A stretch of 64,000 bases of DNA from Opeltia flavorubescens. Lineage: Eukaryota; Ascomycota; Lecanoromycetes; Teloschistales; Teloschistaceae. A program made the position numbers and the translations under genes. The DNA lies in the NCBI GenBank assembly GCA_000442125.1, contig KE546972.1, positions 186,001 to 250,000 on the forward strand, given 5' to 3'. Positions 52,529-64,000 of the stretch are shown one piece after another (positions within the stretch are counted from its first letter, which is position 1; each line of letters starts with the position of its first letter). The notes under the pieces were generated by a model. The model saw only the letters and a program-made list of their open reading frames with translations, had not been told where the DNA came from and searched no databases.

Positions 52529-53151
52529 CACAGAACGAATGTAGACCCAATTCTTGAAACGAGTTGAATTAATTGTGACCATTCAACGGATAAGATTGTT
52601 GCTGGGCGGCAACTGACATAGGGCTGACCAATAAGAGACATTCATAGGCCGTTCTCAGCCAGACCCAAGCGACCAAAATATCACGTTTCGTAACGTGCTG
52701 CAACCATCCCAATCGACCTTGTTCCACAAAGTACCTACAACAGCTAATAGCTTACTTACAAACATCAGTTCTTTCACACATCTAGTACGCCTATAGCTAC
52801 TTCATTCCAGTTCATTCCAGCCGACGAATCTTCTTCCCTTGCATTCGCCGATGAAGTGAGCGTTATCGGAATCACACTCACCTTTGACGCATACCACGAG
52901 GGGCAACCCATGGTACAGACACGGTCGTGACCACGAAAGAGGCCTTGATGGAAAACGACTTTGGAGGTTGCAGTACAATATTTACCTGCGTTGCCGCCTT
53001 GTCCAGGTTCATCTTCATGGACGTTGTCGCAACGAGTGCGGTGTAATTCTTGGACAAAAGCTCGCCTGTCATTCAAAGCTCTGGTCGTCCCCATCAGCTC
53101 TTGATCCCACATTTTCTTCAGCTGTTTCCAAGCTTACCCTTTCATCTGAGC
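52529..53151. other. Divergent region between SND2 and CDC27, with weak minus-strand coding candidate
   Basis: It must hold both promoters. A 113-codon minus-strand frame at 52774-53112 has a Cys/His/Trp-bearing segment (KYCTATSKVVFH ... VCTMGCPSWYASK) followed by a strong GTGAGT donor, so a small Cys-rich protein is possible. No start codon or signal peptide could be joined confidently. Confidence 0.35.
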
Positions 53152-55808
53152 ATGTCGCCTCTCAATCCGTGTGTGATCAGTCAGCTACGGCACCTGGTCT
53201 ACTATCATTTAGATCACAACCTGCTACGGAACGCTCTTTTCTTCGCCGGGAGACTTCAAGCCTACGACCCGAAATCGCCAGAGTCCGCCTACCTCCTCGC
53301 GCTATGTCATTTCCGTTTGGGATCGCTGAAATCAGCATACGACAGCAGTAGACACTGGGGTCAGAGGGCAACGCATCCTCACCTTGGATGTTCGTACATC
53401 TTTGCGCAAGCATGCCTAGGCCTAGGGAAGTACATTGAAGGGACGGCCGCACTTGATAAGAGCAAGGGTTCATGGCGACACATAAATAGCTGGAGTGAGT
53501 GGCTTTCGACTGAAGTCAACGAGGACAGTCCTAACGACTTAATCTTACAGACAAACATACAGAGAGCCGACGGCAACATCTTCCAGACGCAGCAGCTATA
53601 CATTGTTTACAGGGTAAGCTATGGCAAGGACATCGAGACTCAACCAAAGCAATCGAAAGTTATGCGGAAGCTCTCAAACACAATCCTTTCATGTGGGACG
53701 CATTCATCGGCCTTTGCAATCTTGGTACGAATGGATCATATTTTCTAGCTGGCAAAACCACTGACTTCATTAGGCGTCAATGTCCGCATTCCGAATATCT
53801 TCCAGATGACACCAGAGATGAAACGCGCATTACAAACATCGAACTCCGATGAGAGTTTCCTGGAGACGGTGGATGAGTCGCATGTTTCAAATGCCCTTTC
53901 TCAATCACAATATCCAAATAGCGTCAACATAAGCCAGCTACCAGCGAACAATGACCCGTTCAGCATTTCTAAGAATCGGATAAATGGCGAGGTTAGACCG
54001 AACTTGGGAATCTTCGATAAGCTGAATGCTGGGAAAAGCACTGTGACTCCGATCAGCGGTGGTGATGTGGAGTTATTATCATTCGATACGCCAACGGGGC
54101 CAAGCGTTAACGTCAACAACGATATCTTTATGGGCAAGGAAATCAGCAGCCAACAGGCGACTTCCACCAAGGGTATTGAAGCACCTCTAGCTCCAATGCG
54201 TAAGGCGCGACCTGTTCAAGCACCTGGTACTGAAATAAGTGCCGATGGACCACCGAAGATGAGATCAAACTCAATTCGATCGTACTCAAGAAGTAAGGCT
54301 GAGTCTGATGAAGCAAGCAATGGCCGACCTCCATCGACTCACGGCGTTGCAGAGAGAAAGAGAACGATTTCGGGCCAAGCCGCGCCATCTATATCCAACA
54401 TTTCACATTCGTCAGCTAGTCTCAACGACCCAATGGCTCCCCAGCGACGAAGTGTCCGTCTTTTCAACCAGATTAGACCGCAAAGCGGAAAGTTCTCCGT
54501 CTCCGGGGCTCTTGGCATAAAAGAGGAGAGAGAGCTGAAGCGAAAGGCTAAAGCAACCGGCACCAAAGGTCGTTCTACTAACCCGACCAATGTTGGAAGG
54601 GTTGTGAGTGGGAACAGAATGCATGGTGAGGCAATGGACATCGACGGTAAGGAGCAGCGGAGACCATCGACTATACAAGTGGCGACTGGAGACCAAAGAC
54701 CAAAGACTATATCCAGCGAAGGGACCAAAGAGCAAGATGCGATGAGGTGGCTCTTAGATCTTCTCACGAAGCTGGCATCGGCATACTTTGCTCAAAGCCA
54801 CTACCGTTGTCAGGAAGCAGTCCAGATATACAACAGTGTTACTCTTAGCCAGCGGGATACACCATGGGTATTGTCGCAGATTGGCCGAGCGTACTTTGAG
54901 CAAGCATTGTGGTCGGACGCAGAAAAGATTTATGCTCGACTGAAGGGCATAGCTCCATCGAGCATTGAAGATATGGAGCGGTACTCGACATGTCTTTGGC
55001 AGCTCAAGAAAGAAGTTGACTTAGCATTCCTCGCTCACGAAACCATCGATATTGATCGGAACTCACCTCAAGCATGGTGCGTGGTTGGCAACTCGTTTTC
55101 GGTACAACGAGACCATGATCAGGCAATCAAGTGCTTCAAGCGAGCTACGCAACTTGATCCGAAATTCACGTATGCATACACTTTGCAAGGCCATGAGCAC
55201 ATCGAAAACGAGGAATATGACAAGGCTCTGTCTGCATTCCGAAGTGCTATAGCGGTAGAGAATCGACATTTCAACGGATGGTATGGGCTTGGCAAAGTGT
55301 TTGAAAAGCAGGGCAAATACGAATTTGCAGAGCAACATTACCGGACCGCTGCAGGGATCAATTCCTCAAACGCAGTCCTCCTTACTTGTATTGGAGCCGT
55401 ATTGGAAAGACTCAAGAATCCAAGAGCGGCATTGGTGCAATATACGAAAGCATGTGAGCTTTCACCGCCAGTTGCCATTGCTAGATTCAAGCGGGCTCGG
55501 GTACTCGCAAATTTGAATCAGCCGGAGAAAGCATTAGAAGAGCTCAAGATGCTGAAGGCGATCGCTCCGGATGAGGCGAACGTGTTCTTCCTGCTGGGCA
55601 GGGTACACTTAATGTTGAACCAAAAGTCGGAAGCCGTCCGGAACTGGACAATAGCCGGTAATTTGGATCCAAAGGTTTGTCACTCAAATGAATCAATTTG
55701 AATCATGTCAGGCTAATTAATCGTTAGGCTCAGCCTTTGATCAAAGAGCAAATGGAGAGGATGGAGGACATGGAGGATGACGAATACGACACCCTTCATA
55801 TGGGATGA
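53152..55808 (+). CDS. CDC27: Anaphase-promoting complex subunit 3 (CDC27/BimA/APC3)
   Basis: Four exons (53152-53494, 53551-53724, 53774-55674, 55728-55808) encode 832 residues. N-terminal TPRs start ISQLRHLVYYHLDHNLLRNA and carry the characteristic FAQACLGLGKY and YAEALKHNPFMWDAFIGLC blocks. A long Ser-rich disordered linker of about 300 residues follows. The C-terminal TPR superhelix begins AYFAQSHYRCQEA and contains WCVVGNSFSVQRDHDQAIKC and NGWYGLGKVFEKQGKYEFAE. The last exon is an acidic, Met-rich tail. As part of the APC/C, this homodimer docks Ile-Arg tails of Cdc20, Cdh1 and Apc10 during mitotic exit. Length is close to Aspergillus BimA. Confidence 0.95.
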
Positions 55809-56387
55809 TTATAACGACACGAGCATATCAAGGCGTAGCTGGGTGCTATCAGGGATTGGATTCCATCAGCGAGCTCTATTTCAGGAGGGATGCATTGGGT
55901 ACGGGCAATAAATGGTCGAACGGTCGATGCATTTTCCAGCGCTGGCGTCGTTCCATTTCAATGTTTTATGGGTATCTTGTAATATATCGGCATGGTCTGC
56001 ATGGAGTCTTTTGTGTTCTGGAGTTTCATGGTCCTCTAACGGCCTCAATTATCGATCTATCATACCCTTGGTTCCGTTATGCAGCATGTGAACCACGTCG
56101 ATTCAACTAAAATTAAGCGAGCTCAATGAATTTCAACCATGAGTCCTTGTGACTCTTGTCATCCCCACTACAATACATTCTACCACCCCAACATATTGTT
56201 CCTGTGTCAAAAGCCAATATGGCTCTCAGATCCAAGGCATCATCAAGAGTATAGTCAACCCAGAAGCAGCACCGCTTTTCACCATTTATACAAGCCATCG
56301 ACCTATCCGAAATATCACCATCCCTCCACCCATAAGAATCTCTTAAAATCTTTCCCTCCACAACCTACGACCAAAAGAGCCGCAAAC
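55809..56387. other. Intergenic region
   Basis: It likely holds the CDC27 3' UTR and the acyltransferase promoter. No other feature is seen. Confidence 0.5.
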
Positions 56388-57248
56388 ATGCACCCTCTTC
56401 TCCTCTACCCGCTCTATTTCCTCACCGCTTACATCTTCCTCACCCTCGCCCTCTACGCCCTCTCCCCCCTCCTTCCAAGGATGTCCTTCCCCGCCCGCAT
56501 CCTCGCCGCCTACGCTTCTCTCGTCCTCTGCGCTACCTACGGCGTTCTCGTCTCCCTCTTCCTCCGCGCCTTCAACGCCCATCGCCTGGCTCAGCATCTC
56601 ACAGCTCGCTCTTTCGCTTTCGTCATGGCTTACACCACCGGCGTCACGTTTGAAATTATTGAGGGGGAGGAATACCTGAGCGCGAAGAGACCATGCGTCA
56701 TTGTCGGGAACCACCAATCTGAACTCGACGTCCTACTCCTAGCGAGGATATTCCCACCTTGGTGCTCCGTCACCGCAAAATCTAGTCTTAAGAAAGTGCC
56801 GTTTTTGGGCTGGTTCATGGCTCTTAGCGGGACTGTGTTTATCGATCGCGCCAACTCCTCTTCTGCACGACAAGCCTTCGCTGGTGCAGCGGAAGAAATG
56901 CTTACGTATAAGCAAAGTGTATTCATCTTCCCTGAGGGTACGAGGAGTTATGCCCACGGACCGGAGATGGGGGCGTTCAAGAAGGGGGCTTTTCATCTGG
57001 CGGTGCAGGCGCAGGTTGATGTTGTTCCTATGGTTTGTGCGAATTACTGGGGATTGCTGGCGGCGAGGGAGGGGAGGTTTCTGGGGGGTAGGATTCCGGT
57101 TAAGGTGTTGGAGCCGGTGTCTACGAAGGGCTTGGGGACGGGGGATGTGGAGGGGTTATGTGAGAGGGTTAGGGAAGCGATGATGGAGGGGTTGAGGGAG
57201 GTGGGGGAGACGGAGATGGGGAGGGTTGTTGCCGGCAAGGGGAAGTGA
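56388..57248 (+). CDS. SLC1: 1-acyl-sn-glycerol-3-phosphate acyltransferase
   Basis: A single exon encodes 286 residues from ATG 56388. Two N-terminal hydrophobic helices (LLYPLYFLTAYIFLTLALYA and AYASLVLCATYGVLVSLFL) precede the acyltransferase core. The catalytic HX4D box is N-H109-QSELD114; Ser replaces the Thr commonly found there. The glycerol-phosphate-binding FPEGTRS starts at F181, and FIDRANSSSA and VPMVCANYW are further family blocks. In the family, it converts lysophosphatidate plus acyl-CoA to phosphatidate at the ER or lipid droplets. An upstream in-frame extension to 56139 lacks the expected features, so I prefer the start just before the membrane helices. Confidence 0.92.
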   Translation: MHPLLLYPLYFLTAYIFLTLALYALSPLLPRMSFPARILAAYASLVLCATYGVLVSLFLRAFNAHRLAQHLTARSFAFVMAYTTGVTFEIIEGEEYLSAKRPCVIVGNHQSELDVLLLARIFPPWCSVTAKSSLKKVPFLGWFMALSGTVFIDRANSSSARQAFAGAAEEMLTYKQSVFIFPEGTRSYAHGPEMGAFKKGAFHLAVQAQVDVVPMVCANYWGLLAAREGRFLGGRIPVKVLEPVSTKGLGTGDVEGLCERVREAMMEGLREVGETEMGRVVAGKGK

Positions 57249-58024
57249 ATCCGTCAAAGGAAAATCGAGAATTTTGGGAAGAAGGGAGTGGAGGGTGAAC
57301 GTTAAGAATGAGGGTAGCTTCACGAGGAGGAGGAGGTTTGAACAAGGGACCACTACCCCCTCCCTCCTCCCGGCGCTGGGGTTGTGACGGACAAATGTGG
57401 GTGATAAGCAATCGAGATGGGCTTGGATACGGTAGATGGAACGAGTAGGCACCATTCGCTCCCAAATACTCATCAAGGTAGAAGAAGTCTAGTATACAGC
57501 CAAACTATCCCATCCCCTGCTACTCATGGCATCAAAAAAGCTTGGCGCACACCCTCTGTGCTTCTTGTTCAGGGAGCTTCCAAGATGACTATATCGATAG
57601 ATCGATTTCATGGTAGCCTTAAATACATGTCTGATAATCTGGTAACATTGTCGACTACGAGCCTGTGTGGTGGATAAGGAATGAGACCGAGGCGAGATAG
57701 TCGTGGTAGCCCCTATTTTTAGTGCCATAGCAAGGGATGGGATAGAACGGTAGAAAGACTGACATTGCTCAGAGAGCCATGCAAAGAGACACGATGGGTT
57801 TAAGAAGTAATGCATATCGATCCTGTTTTCTTCATAACATCTCATACCGATTCCTCCCTTAGAGCAAATTCTCTCCATCCACGTTCGCTCAAAGCCATAA
57901 ACAGCGCCTCCAGCACCTTCATATCAATAAAAAATGCATGCATCATCTACCCATCATCTCCGCAGCCTCCCCCTTCCCACAACCATCTCTCCCCACCAAA
58001 GTCCCTCACCACCTCTTCACCCGC
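57249..58024. other. Intergenic region between convergent gene ends
   Basis: It lies between the acyltransferase stop and the histone H4 stop on the other strand. No feature is supported. Confidence 0.5.
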
Positions 58025-58858
<834 letters not shown>

Positions 58859-59881
58859 GATGATAGCTACTGCGAGTTGGAACCGTTGATTTGGGTGATG
58901 GTAGAGCAAAGTTTTGTCGATGGAATCGATAAAAAATCGAAAGTCAAACCGTTGCAGACTAAACCTGTGGAATCGGCACTATTCAGACGTTGTAAAAACA
59001 AAGTGGGAAAGAGCAACCTTAAGCAATAAATAGCCCAGGGGGGCGGTGATTGATTGATGAGACGGACGCTAAACCGTACTGAGGTGGATAGGGAGTCATC
59101 ATTTTGTTGTCGGGCGCCTGGCTGCCTAGGCGAAAAATCCCATATTAACGAGTGCTCAAAAGGAAGCGCTGTTAGGTGCTATTTTTCGGGTGCGAAGTTT
59201 GCGGGCAGGATGCTTTGTGCAGCGTTTTAGTTGTTTGGAGCCGGCCGTAGTTTCTTGGCGGACGAACTCTCTTGGCATATGCGTTGCTTCGAGAGTGGAT
59301 GTGCCTTACCCGTGTCGAGGGATTCAAGGTTGGTTTAAATTGAAAGATAACAGTCATTTGAGGATACTGAAATGATAGCAATTGTGTCTATGTTGCCTTC
59401 GCTCGCTCTGAGGCCAGGCTGATTATCTATGTAGCAACCATTGTGTGTCTCCAAAACACCAGTCAACCCCGTAAAGAAACACCCATACTCAACCGACGGA
59501 TCGTTAACTCCTCGTTACGCCATCGCTCAGAGAACGTACACTCTCGTAAGTAGCAAGCTTAGTCCGTCATGAAATTAACGCTTCCCGCCCTGACTAGTAA
59601 GGAGGGAATAATCGTCAGGCCTCTGCTTCGCAATCCTTGCCGGTAAGCCCGAAAGGGGATCAAGAACATCCCATAATCACACGAATAGGAAAATAACACA
59701 CCGCAAGCCAGAAGATGAAGCACACACGCTTGAAGTACAGCAAAAAAAAAGCATTCGTATCCATGTCACGTATCGCATCTCGTGATTCTGATTATAACCT
59801 GTTTTAGCTGAAGTCTGGCCGTGGGGGTTGTCGTGATAAAGAGTCTTGTGCATGGACATTCGAATCGTTGAGAAAGCCACG
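58859..59881. other. Intergenic region, H4 promoter side
   Basis: It begins with the H4 promoter and ends at the 3' end of the GAC1-like gene. No coding potential is supported. Confidence 0.5.
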
Positions 59882-62309
59882 TCATTGCCCTCGAATTGCA
59901 GTTGGAGTATGTGATTCGCTGAACAGTCCGTTCTGCATAGGTTTCGAAAATGCATACCCAAAAACGGGTGAAGCAGCTCGGGACCCCGGTGACGAGCCTG
60001 TCGCAGGCGAATGGCTTCGGGACAATATTGGGCTAGTAACTCTTGGGGGGGTTTTCATTTCTTCTGGCACTGATTGGGCTTTAGAGTCGGGCCTAGGTTG
60101 AGATTTTGCTGGGAGAGGTACTGGTTCGGATTTGGGTTTAGGATTGGGTTCGCGCGCAACTTTTTGTTCGGGTTCGAGCCTAGGCGGCATAGGCTCGTCG
60201 ACAGCACCGTCCAGCTGCGCGAGAGATTGATTGTTGGCAGAAGGAACAACTGGTGCTTTCTGGGCAGATTTATTGGTACCATACTGTAAGCAAGAGTTAG
60301 CACCCTTAATCTTGAACCCCGATCCCTGTACCTGAACGTACGAAACAATAGCTGTTGATCAATTCTTGATATGATTTGGACTGCAGTGCTGGCTTTTCCG
60401 CAGCCAATGCTGCTGGCTTCGCCGTCGCTTCTGGAGAACTGCTGCTGGTGGAATTCCTCTTGTCACCATTTACTCCGTGATTGGCAGCATTCATCGATGG
60501 CTGGCTGCCGGATTCAACGATCGGCTGCTTAGTGAAGGCCATCTTTTGTGACGCTGCTGATTTATCAGCGGCCTTGTATGTGGGATCACCACGCTCGCCG
60601 AGCCCGGGACTGGCGGCGGCGATAGCATTGTGTAAGGAAACGCCGAAATTGTAACGGCTACCAAAAGCTTGGTTTGAGGAGCTGTTCCGTTGCGCTGGCG
60701 CATCCGCGACGATTTCTTCGACAGGCTTCTGATTCTTGAAACGAATTGGAGAATCACCAATTACTTGGGCTGGAGGCGCTTTGAGGTGGGGAAATTCGAA
60801 GCCAGTATCGAAATCCGCAAAGTTCCCGAAGTCATCCAGAGCCGAAGGGAAGCTGCGAGGTCGTACGGATGAAGTGGAATGAGACGGCTTACTCCGTGGT
60901 AACGGACCTGAAGTCCCTTGCTTTGCCTCCTTGCGTTTCTTGGCGAAATCGACCTGATAATTGACGGAATTGTTATTGTCCCAGTACTCCTGACCATTGA
61001 CATTGTACCGTACGCAAAAGAACATGGTCTTGTTCTCTAGATTCGCTTGGTCCTCGAGCTTGACGCTGAATAGGAAACGATCATGCCCGTCGTTAAGCTG
61101 CTTACGCCGTACATCATTGGTGTAGTCCGCCACCACCTCAGACGTCGTTTTCCAATAATCGAGTGTGAAACGTGCAACGACAAGTTTGTGAAATGCAAGG
61201 TTGGCTACCGCAATGGCTCCCAGTAGATTTTTGTTGTCGGACGAGAGATACACCCTTTCAACCCTAACAGGCGCCAATTTCCGCTCCACAGTCTCGGGTG
61301 GAAAATTCGATAGACGGATCTCCCACTCGAATGCTGGCTTACGTTTCTCCGAGGGATCGTTTCCGAATGGAAACTCAATGTCGCTTGCATACTGTTCTGC
61401 CGGGGACGTGCCAGCACTGACGACTATGGGCCGATCGCTCCCACAAAATGTCCGAACGTTTTCAAGACTTGTGGCATCAAAATGCACAGCCTTCGAGTAA
61501 GTGGGTGTGCCCGGCATGCTCGATGGCCTTCGGCGAAGACCCCCTCTCGTCAAAACTGGCTTGACGAGTTCTCCGGACTTCTTGCGCACCGGAATAGGCC
61601 TGACACGGTTTATGTCATCCTCAAGATCGTCAAGGTCGCTCTCCGAGGCACTGCGGGTGGGTGTATCAATTCCATTGCGCGGTATATCGAGTAGAGCACT
61701 CATGTCTGTATTGGACCTGGAGTGTGAGATCTTACGAGCACTCTCAGAAAGTGGCAGAGGCGAGGTGAAGCTTGGGTCTGTGGCGTGCTCCTTTGCAAGT
61801 GGATCGATACGCGGCAGGCCCAGACCTAGCGTTGCTCTTGCCTTGATCCTTTCTTCGCTGACTCTTTCTGGGGAGCTCTCCCTACGCTGCTCAATGATCA
61901 TGATAGCCGCCTGTAACTCCCTGAGATTGGGCGGATCCCGCAACCTCCCCCCACGGGCGGGGTCCTCTTCATCGCTTGGAGAGGAGTTTGGCGGCGATTC
62001 CCCAGTACTGTCACAAGCCGTGGCTGATCCATTCACTTTCGGTCCATCAGCTTCGATGGTAGCCTTCTCCCCATCGGATGTAGTGTCGGCAGGTCCTATG
62101 GAAAAGGTTGCCGTGGCTTTGGTGAGCGAAGGGCTCCGGCGGTGACGGCTCAAGTATGATGACGATGAGCGTGGAAGAGCTGGCCTTGTGGTTTGAGATG
62201 AGGAAGTGCTTGAGGTTGGCTTGTTGCTAGACGAGCCGGCAGCGTTGGAAGAAGGGGTGGTTTTTCCGGATGCAACGGGGGATCGCTGCGTGGGTGGAGT
62301 ATAAGGCAT
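59882..62309 (-). CDS. GAC1: PP1 regulatory (glycogen-targeting) subunit with CBM21 domain
   Basis: Two exons (62309-60342 and 60283-59882; 58-nt intron, GTACGT donor, CAG acceptor) give 789 residues. A Ser/Thr-rich N-terminal region precedes a PP1-docking RVxF-type motif, K273-A-V-H-F277. About 30 residues later comes a CBM21 domain (around 310-430) with VERVYLSSDNKNLLGAIAVANLAFHK, VVARFTLDYWKTTSEV and WDNNNSVNYQVDF. Family knowledge: such subunits direct PP1 (Glc7) to glycogen or glycogen synthase and so promote glycogen accumulation. The C-terminal third is Ser/Pro-rich; within it, an SYQELINSYCFYG segment spans the splice junction and resembles a conserved C-terminal tail of fungal members. 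Confidence 0.92.
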
Positions 62310-64000
62310 TCGTACTATGAGCGCCTGGACAGGAAGACGAGCGAAATGACCTATGACGTGCTAATCATGAAGAAGGTCGGTGGCTCAAGGGCTAAGAACG
62401 CCAATATGTTGACGATTGGCAAGAGTGTGGAGGTGAGGAGGAAGAGTCTAGAAAATCAATTGTCAGCGGGAGGAATGTCCGGTATGACGCAACAGAGGTG
62501 AATAAGGAAATATGCTCAAGTAGAGACCTTGTTTGGTGGTAGAGAGACTCACACCCACAAGTGAAGCAAGTATCTGCTGCGGAACCGGAGATAAAGAAGT
62601 TTGAGAGTGAAACGACACTTGACCGGCAAATGCACGTGGTAGGCGATATGGCGGTATTCTGGAGGACGATGAGGATAGAGACAGAGGGAGCGGTAGGGCT
62701 CGTGAGCGGATTAGGTAGCACGAGTGCAATAGCGAGCAAATATGCGTGGGGACGTTGAGTTGGATCCGGGTGTTGTTCCCCAAAAGGGCGAAGGTAATCC
62801 AAATTACAGGGAAAAAAACAAAGGAAACACCCCGCAATGCAAAAACCCCAAAAAGATCCTAATCCGTGGGAAGATGAGGTAGAAATTCTCTTAAGGGGAT
62901 AGAGGAGGAGAGGAGGTGGAGGAGGATGAGGAGGAGTTTGTAGGAGGAGAGGATTGATAGTAATTACTTTGATGTTACTCTGGCATGATAGGCGAGATGG
63001 TGGGGAAGAGTTTTCATCTCGATGGGAAGGATGCTGGTTAGCGTTTCAGGGAAATCTTCTGTTGGTACTTGGAAGCACAGAGCATCCGACCCCGGTCAAT
63101 GCATACTAAGANATTACGAAGCGAAGAGCGGAGGGCGGAGTGGGAGGTAATAATACTCGTTAAGTGGGATGATGTTCGAGGGACAAGCCGGAAGCAGTAA
63201 TACTACGATGGATTGCAGCAGTCCATTGTTTACACCATCCCTCTAGTTGCTGCTTCGTTGATAAACTCACACATGAATTGACACATCAATATATCCTACC
63301 GATGGTTCAACGAGCTCTTTTTCTGCTGCTATTCCATCCTACAACCCACAACCGCACTATGGCTTGCCACCATCCAAGCCGTTAACGGCCAAGAACCACC
63401 GTCCCCTTCCCATCCACAATACACCGCACAATTTTCTGAACTTATCTTTTGACTTCCCGAGTCTTACTTCTCATCCTTGACGCGCCCTGAAGCTTCTACT
63501 GCAGCTAGGCTGGTGCCCGCTTTCGAGGAGCAAGCNTACGAATCTCGAGACGTTGTCGTGCTCACTATCAGACAGCCGACTCAACAATGCCCCACCACAC
63601 GAAGATCAACGGTTCTATTAGCCAATCACACCAGCATGTCCACCCATACAACCTGCATGTGGCAACCCTCTGCATCACTGATAACGCAGGACAGAAATAA
63701 GGTCTGTGGCTAGGTATGCAGTATTCGTCCTCCTTGTTTCTCCTGCAGCCGCCCAAACGTTGACACTCTGTAGCTAACACAAATACCTGCCGACACCCGC
63801 TTGCCGACAGTATTGATCGGTTGAAGTCGGAAGGGTTTACAATAGATATCGATACACTCTGACAGCCCGGCGAACCACAGCTGCCCCGCCCTGCTTAATT
63901 GCTACGGCTGTTCTTCTGGGACCTAGTGCTGACGGCTCTTTGGTCTCTGAGTCCGTCCATTACGCCATGGCCCTGGTGGAGCTGTGGCGCCCATCGGGGC
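62310..64000. other. Right-hand intergenic region
   Basis: Upstream of the GAC1-like gene. Polypurine GGAGGA-rich sequence lies at about 62900-62950, and N bases at 63112 and 63536. Frames are short and show no family resemblance. I see no gene here. Confidence 0.5.

Overview
The window is nuclear DNA of a filamentous ascomycete (Pezizomycotina; a leotiomycete-like fungus is my best guess, not proven). The evidence is intron size (mostly 50-70 nt, GTRNGT donors, CTRAC-like branch sites), gene families such as DUF3431, 2EXR/F-box-like, NGI1/DUF3605, nudE and HeLo proteins, and a DNA transposon whose interior has the TpA-rich, stop-riddled look of repeat-induced point mutation (RIP). Twenty-two conventional protein genes, one partial 2EXR gene and three microprotein genes are supported. 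Exon junctions were worked out by hand from reading frame and splice sites. There are no tRNA, rRNA, CRISPR or prokaryotic features. Single ambiguous bases lie at 14370, 18226, 33120, 63112 and 63536.

Layout. 1-3170: C-terminal part of the ER ubiquitin ligase Doa10. 4796-6001 (-): TALE homeobox factor, followed by about 5 kb without a recognisable gene. 10963-17186: microprotein 1 and a transmembrane PDI-like protein on one probable mRNA, then dihydroorotate dehydrogenase and a CHIP-like TPR/U-box ligase. 18239-25458: 2EXR/F-box-like gene, DUF3431 gene, microprotein 2 overlapping HAT1, PDH E1-alpha (-), a four-helix membrane protein (-) and MED20 (-). 25872-28275: a MULE transposon with 124-bp inverted repeats and an 8-bp target duplication, ending 37 bp before the start codon of a GH47 mannosidase. 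30637-38446: arginyl-tRNA synthetase and two unrecognised low-complexity proteins. 39433-48389: microprotein 3 plus a flavodoxin-less diflavin-type reductase, nudE, and a 1251-residue HeLo-like/pseudokinase/serine-protease-like protein. 49467-57248: NGI1 (-), CBR1, SND2/TMEM208 (-), CDC27/APC3 and SLC1-type acyltransferase. 58025-62309: histone H4 (-) and a GAC1-like PP1 targeting subunit (-).

The most interesting signal is a dispersed family of three paralogous single-pass membrane microproteins of about 48 residues, sharing the pattern GxFGxxxxYxxxxNxY[KR][VI]H. Each is the first reading frame upstream of a long, unrelated gene on the same strand: 7 nt before the PDI-like start after splicing, overlapping the HAT1 start out of frame, and 10 nt before the reductase start. 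Two of the three carry a phase-2 intron at the same place. This looks like a mobile or repeatedly recruited dicistronic leader. Second is the HeLo-pseudokinase-protease fusion, which resembles the MLKL necroptosis layout with an added trypsin-like domain. Third is the intact-ended MULE seated on the mannosidase promoter. Many genes here serve the ER or protein quality control (Doa10, PDI-like, CHIP, mannosidase, SND2, CBR1, SLC1), but nothing shows that the grouping is more than chance.
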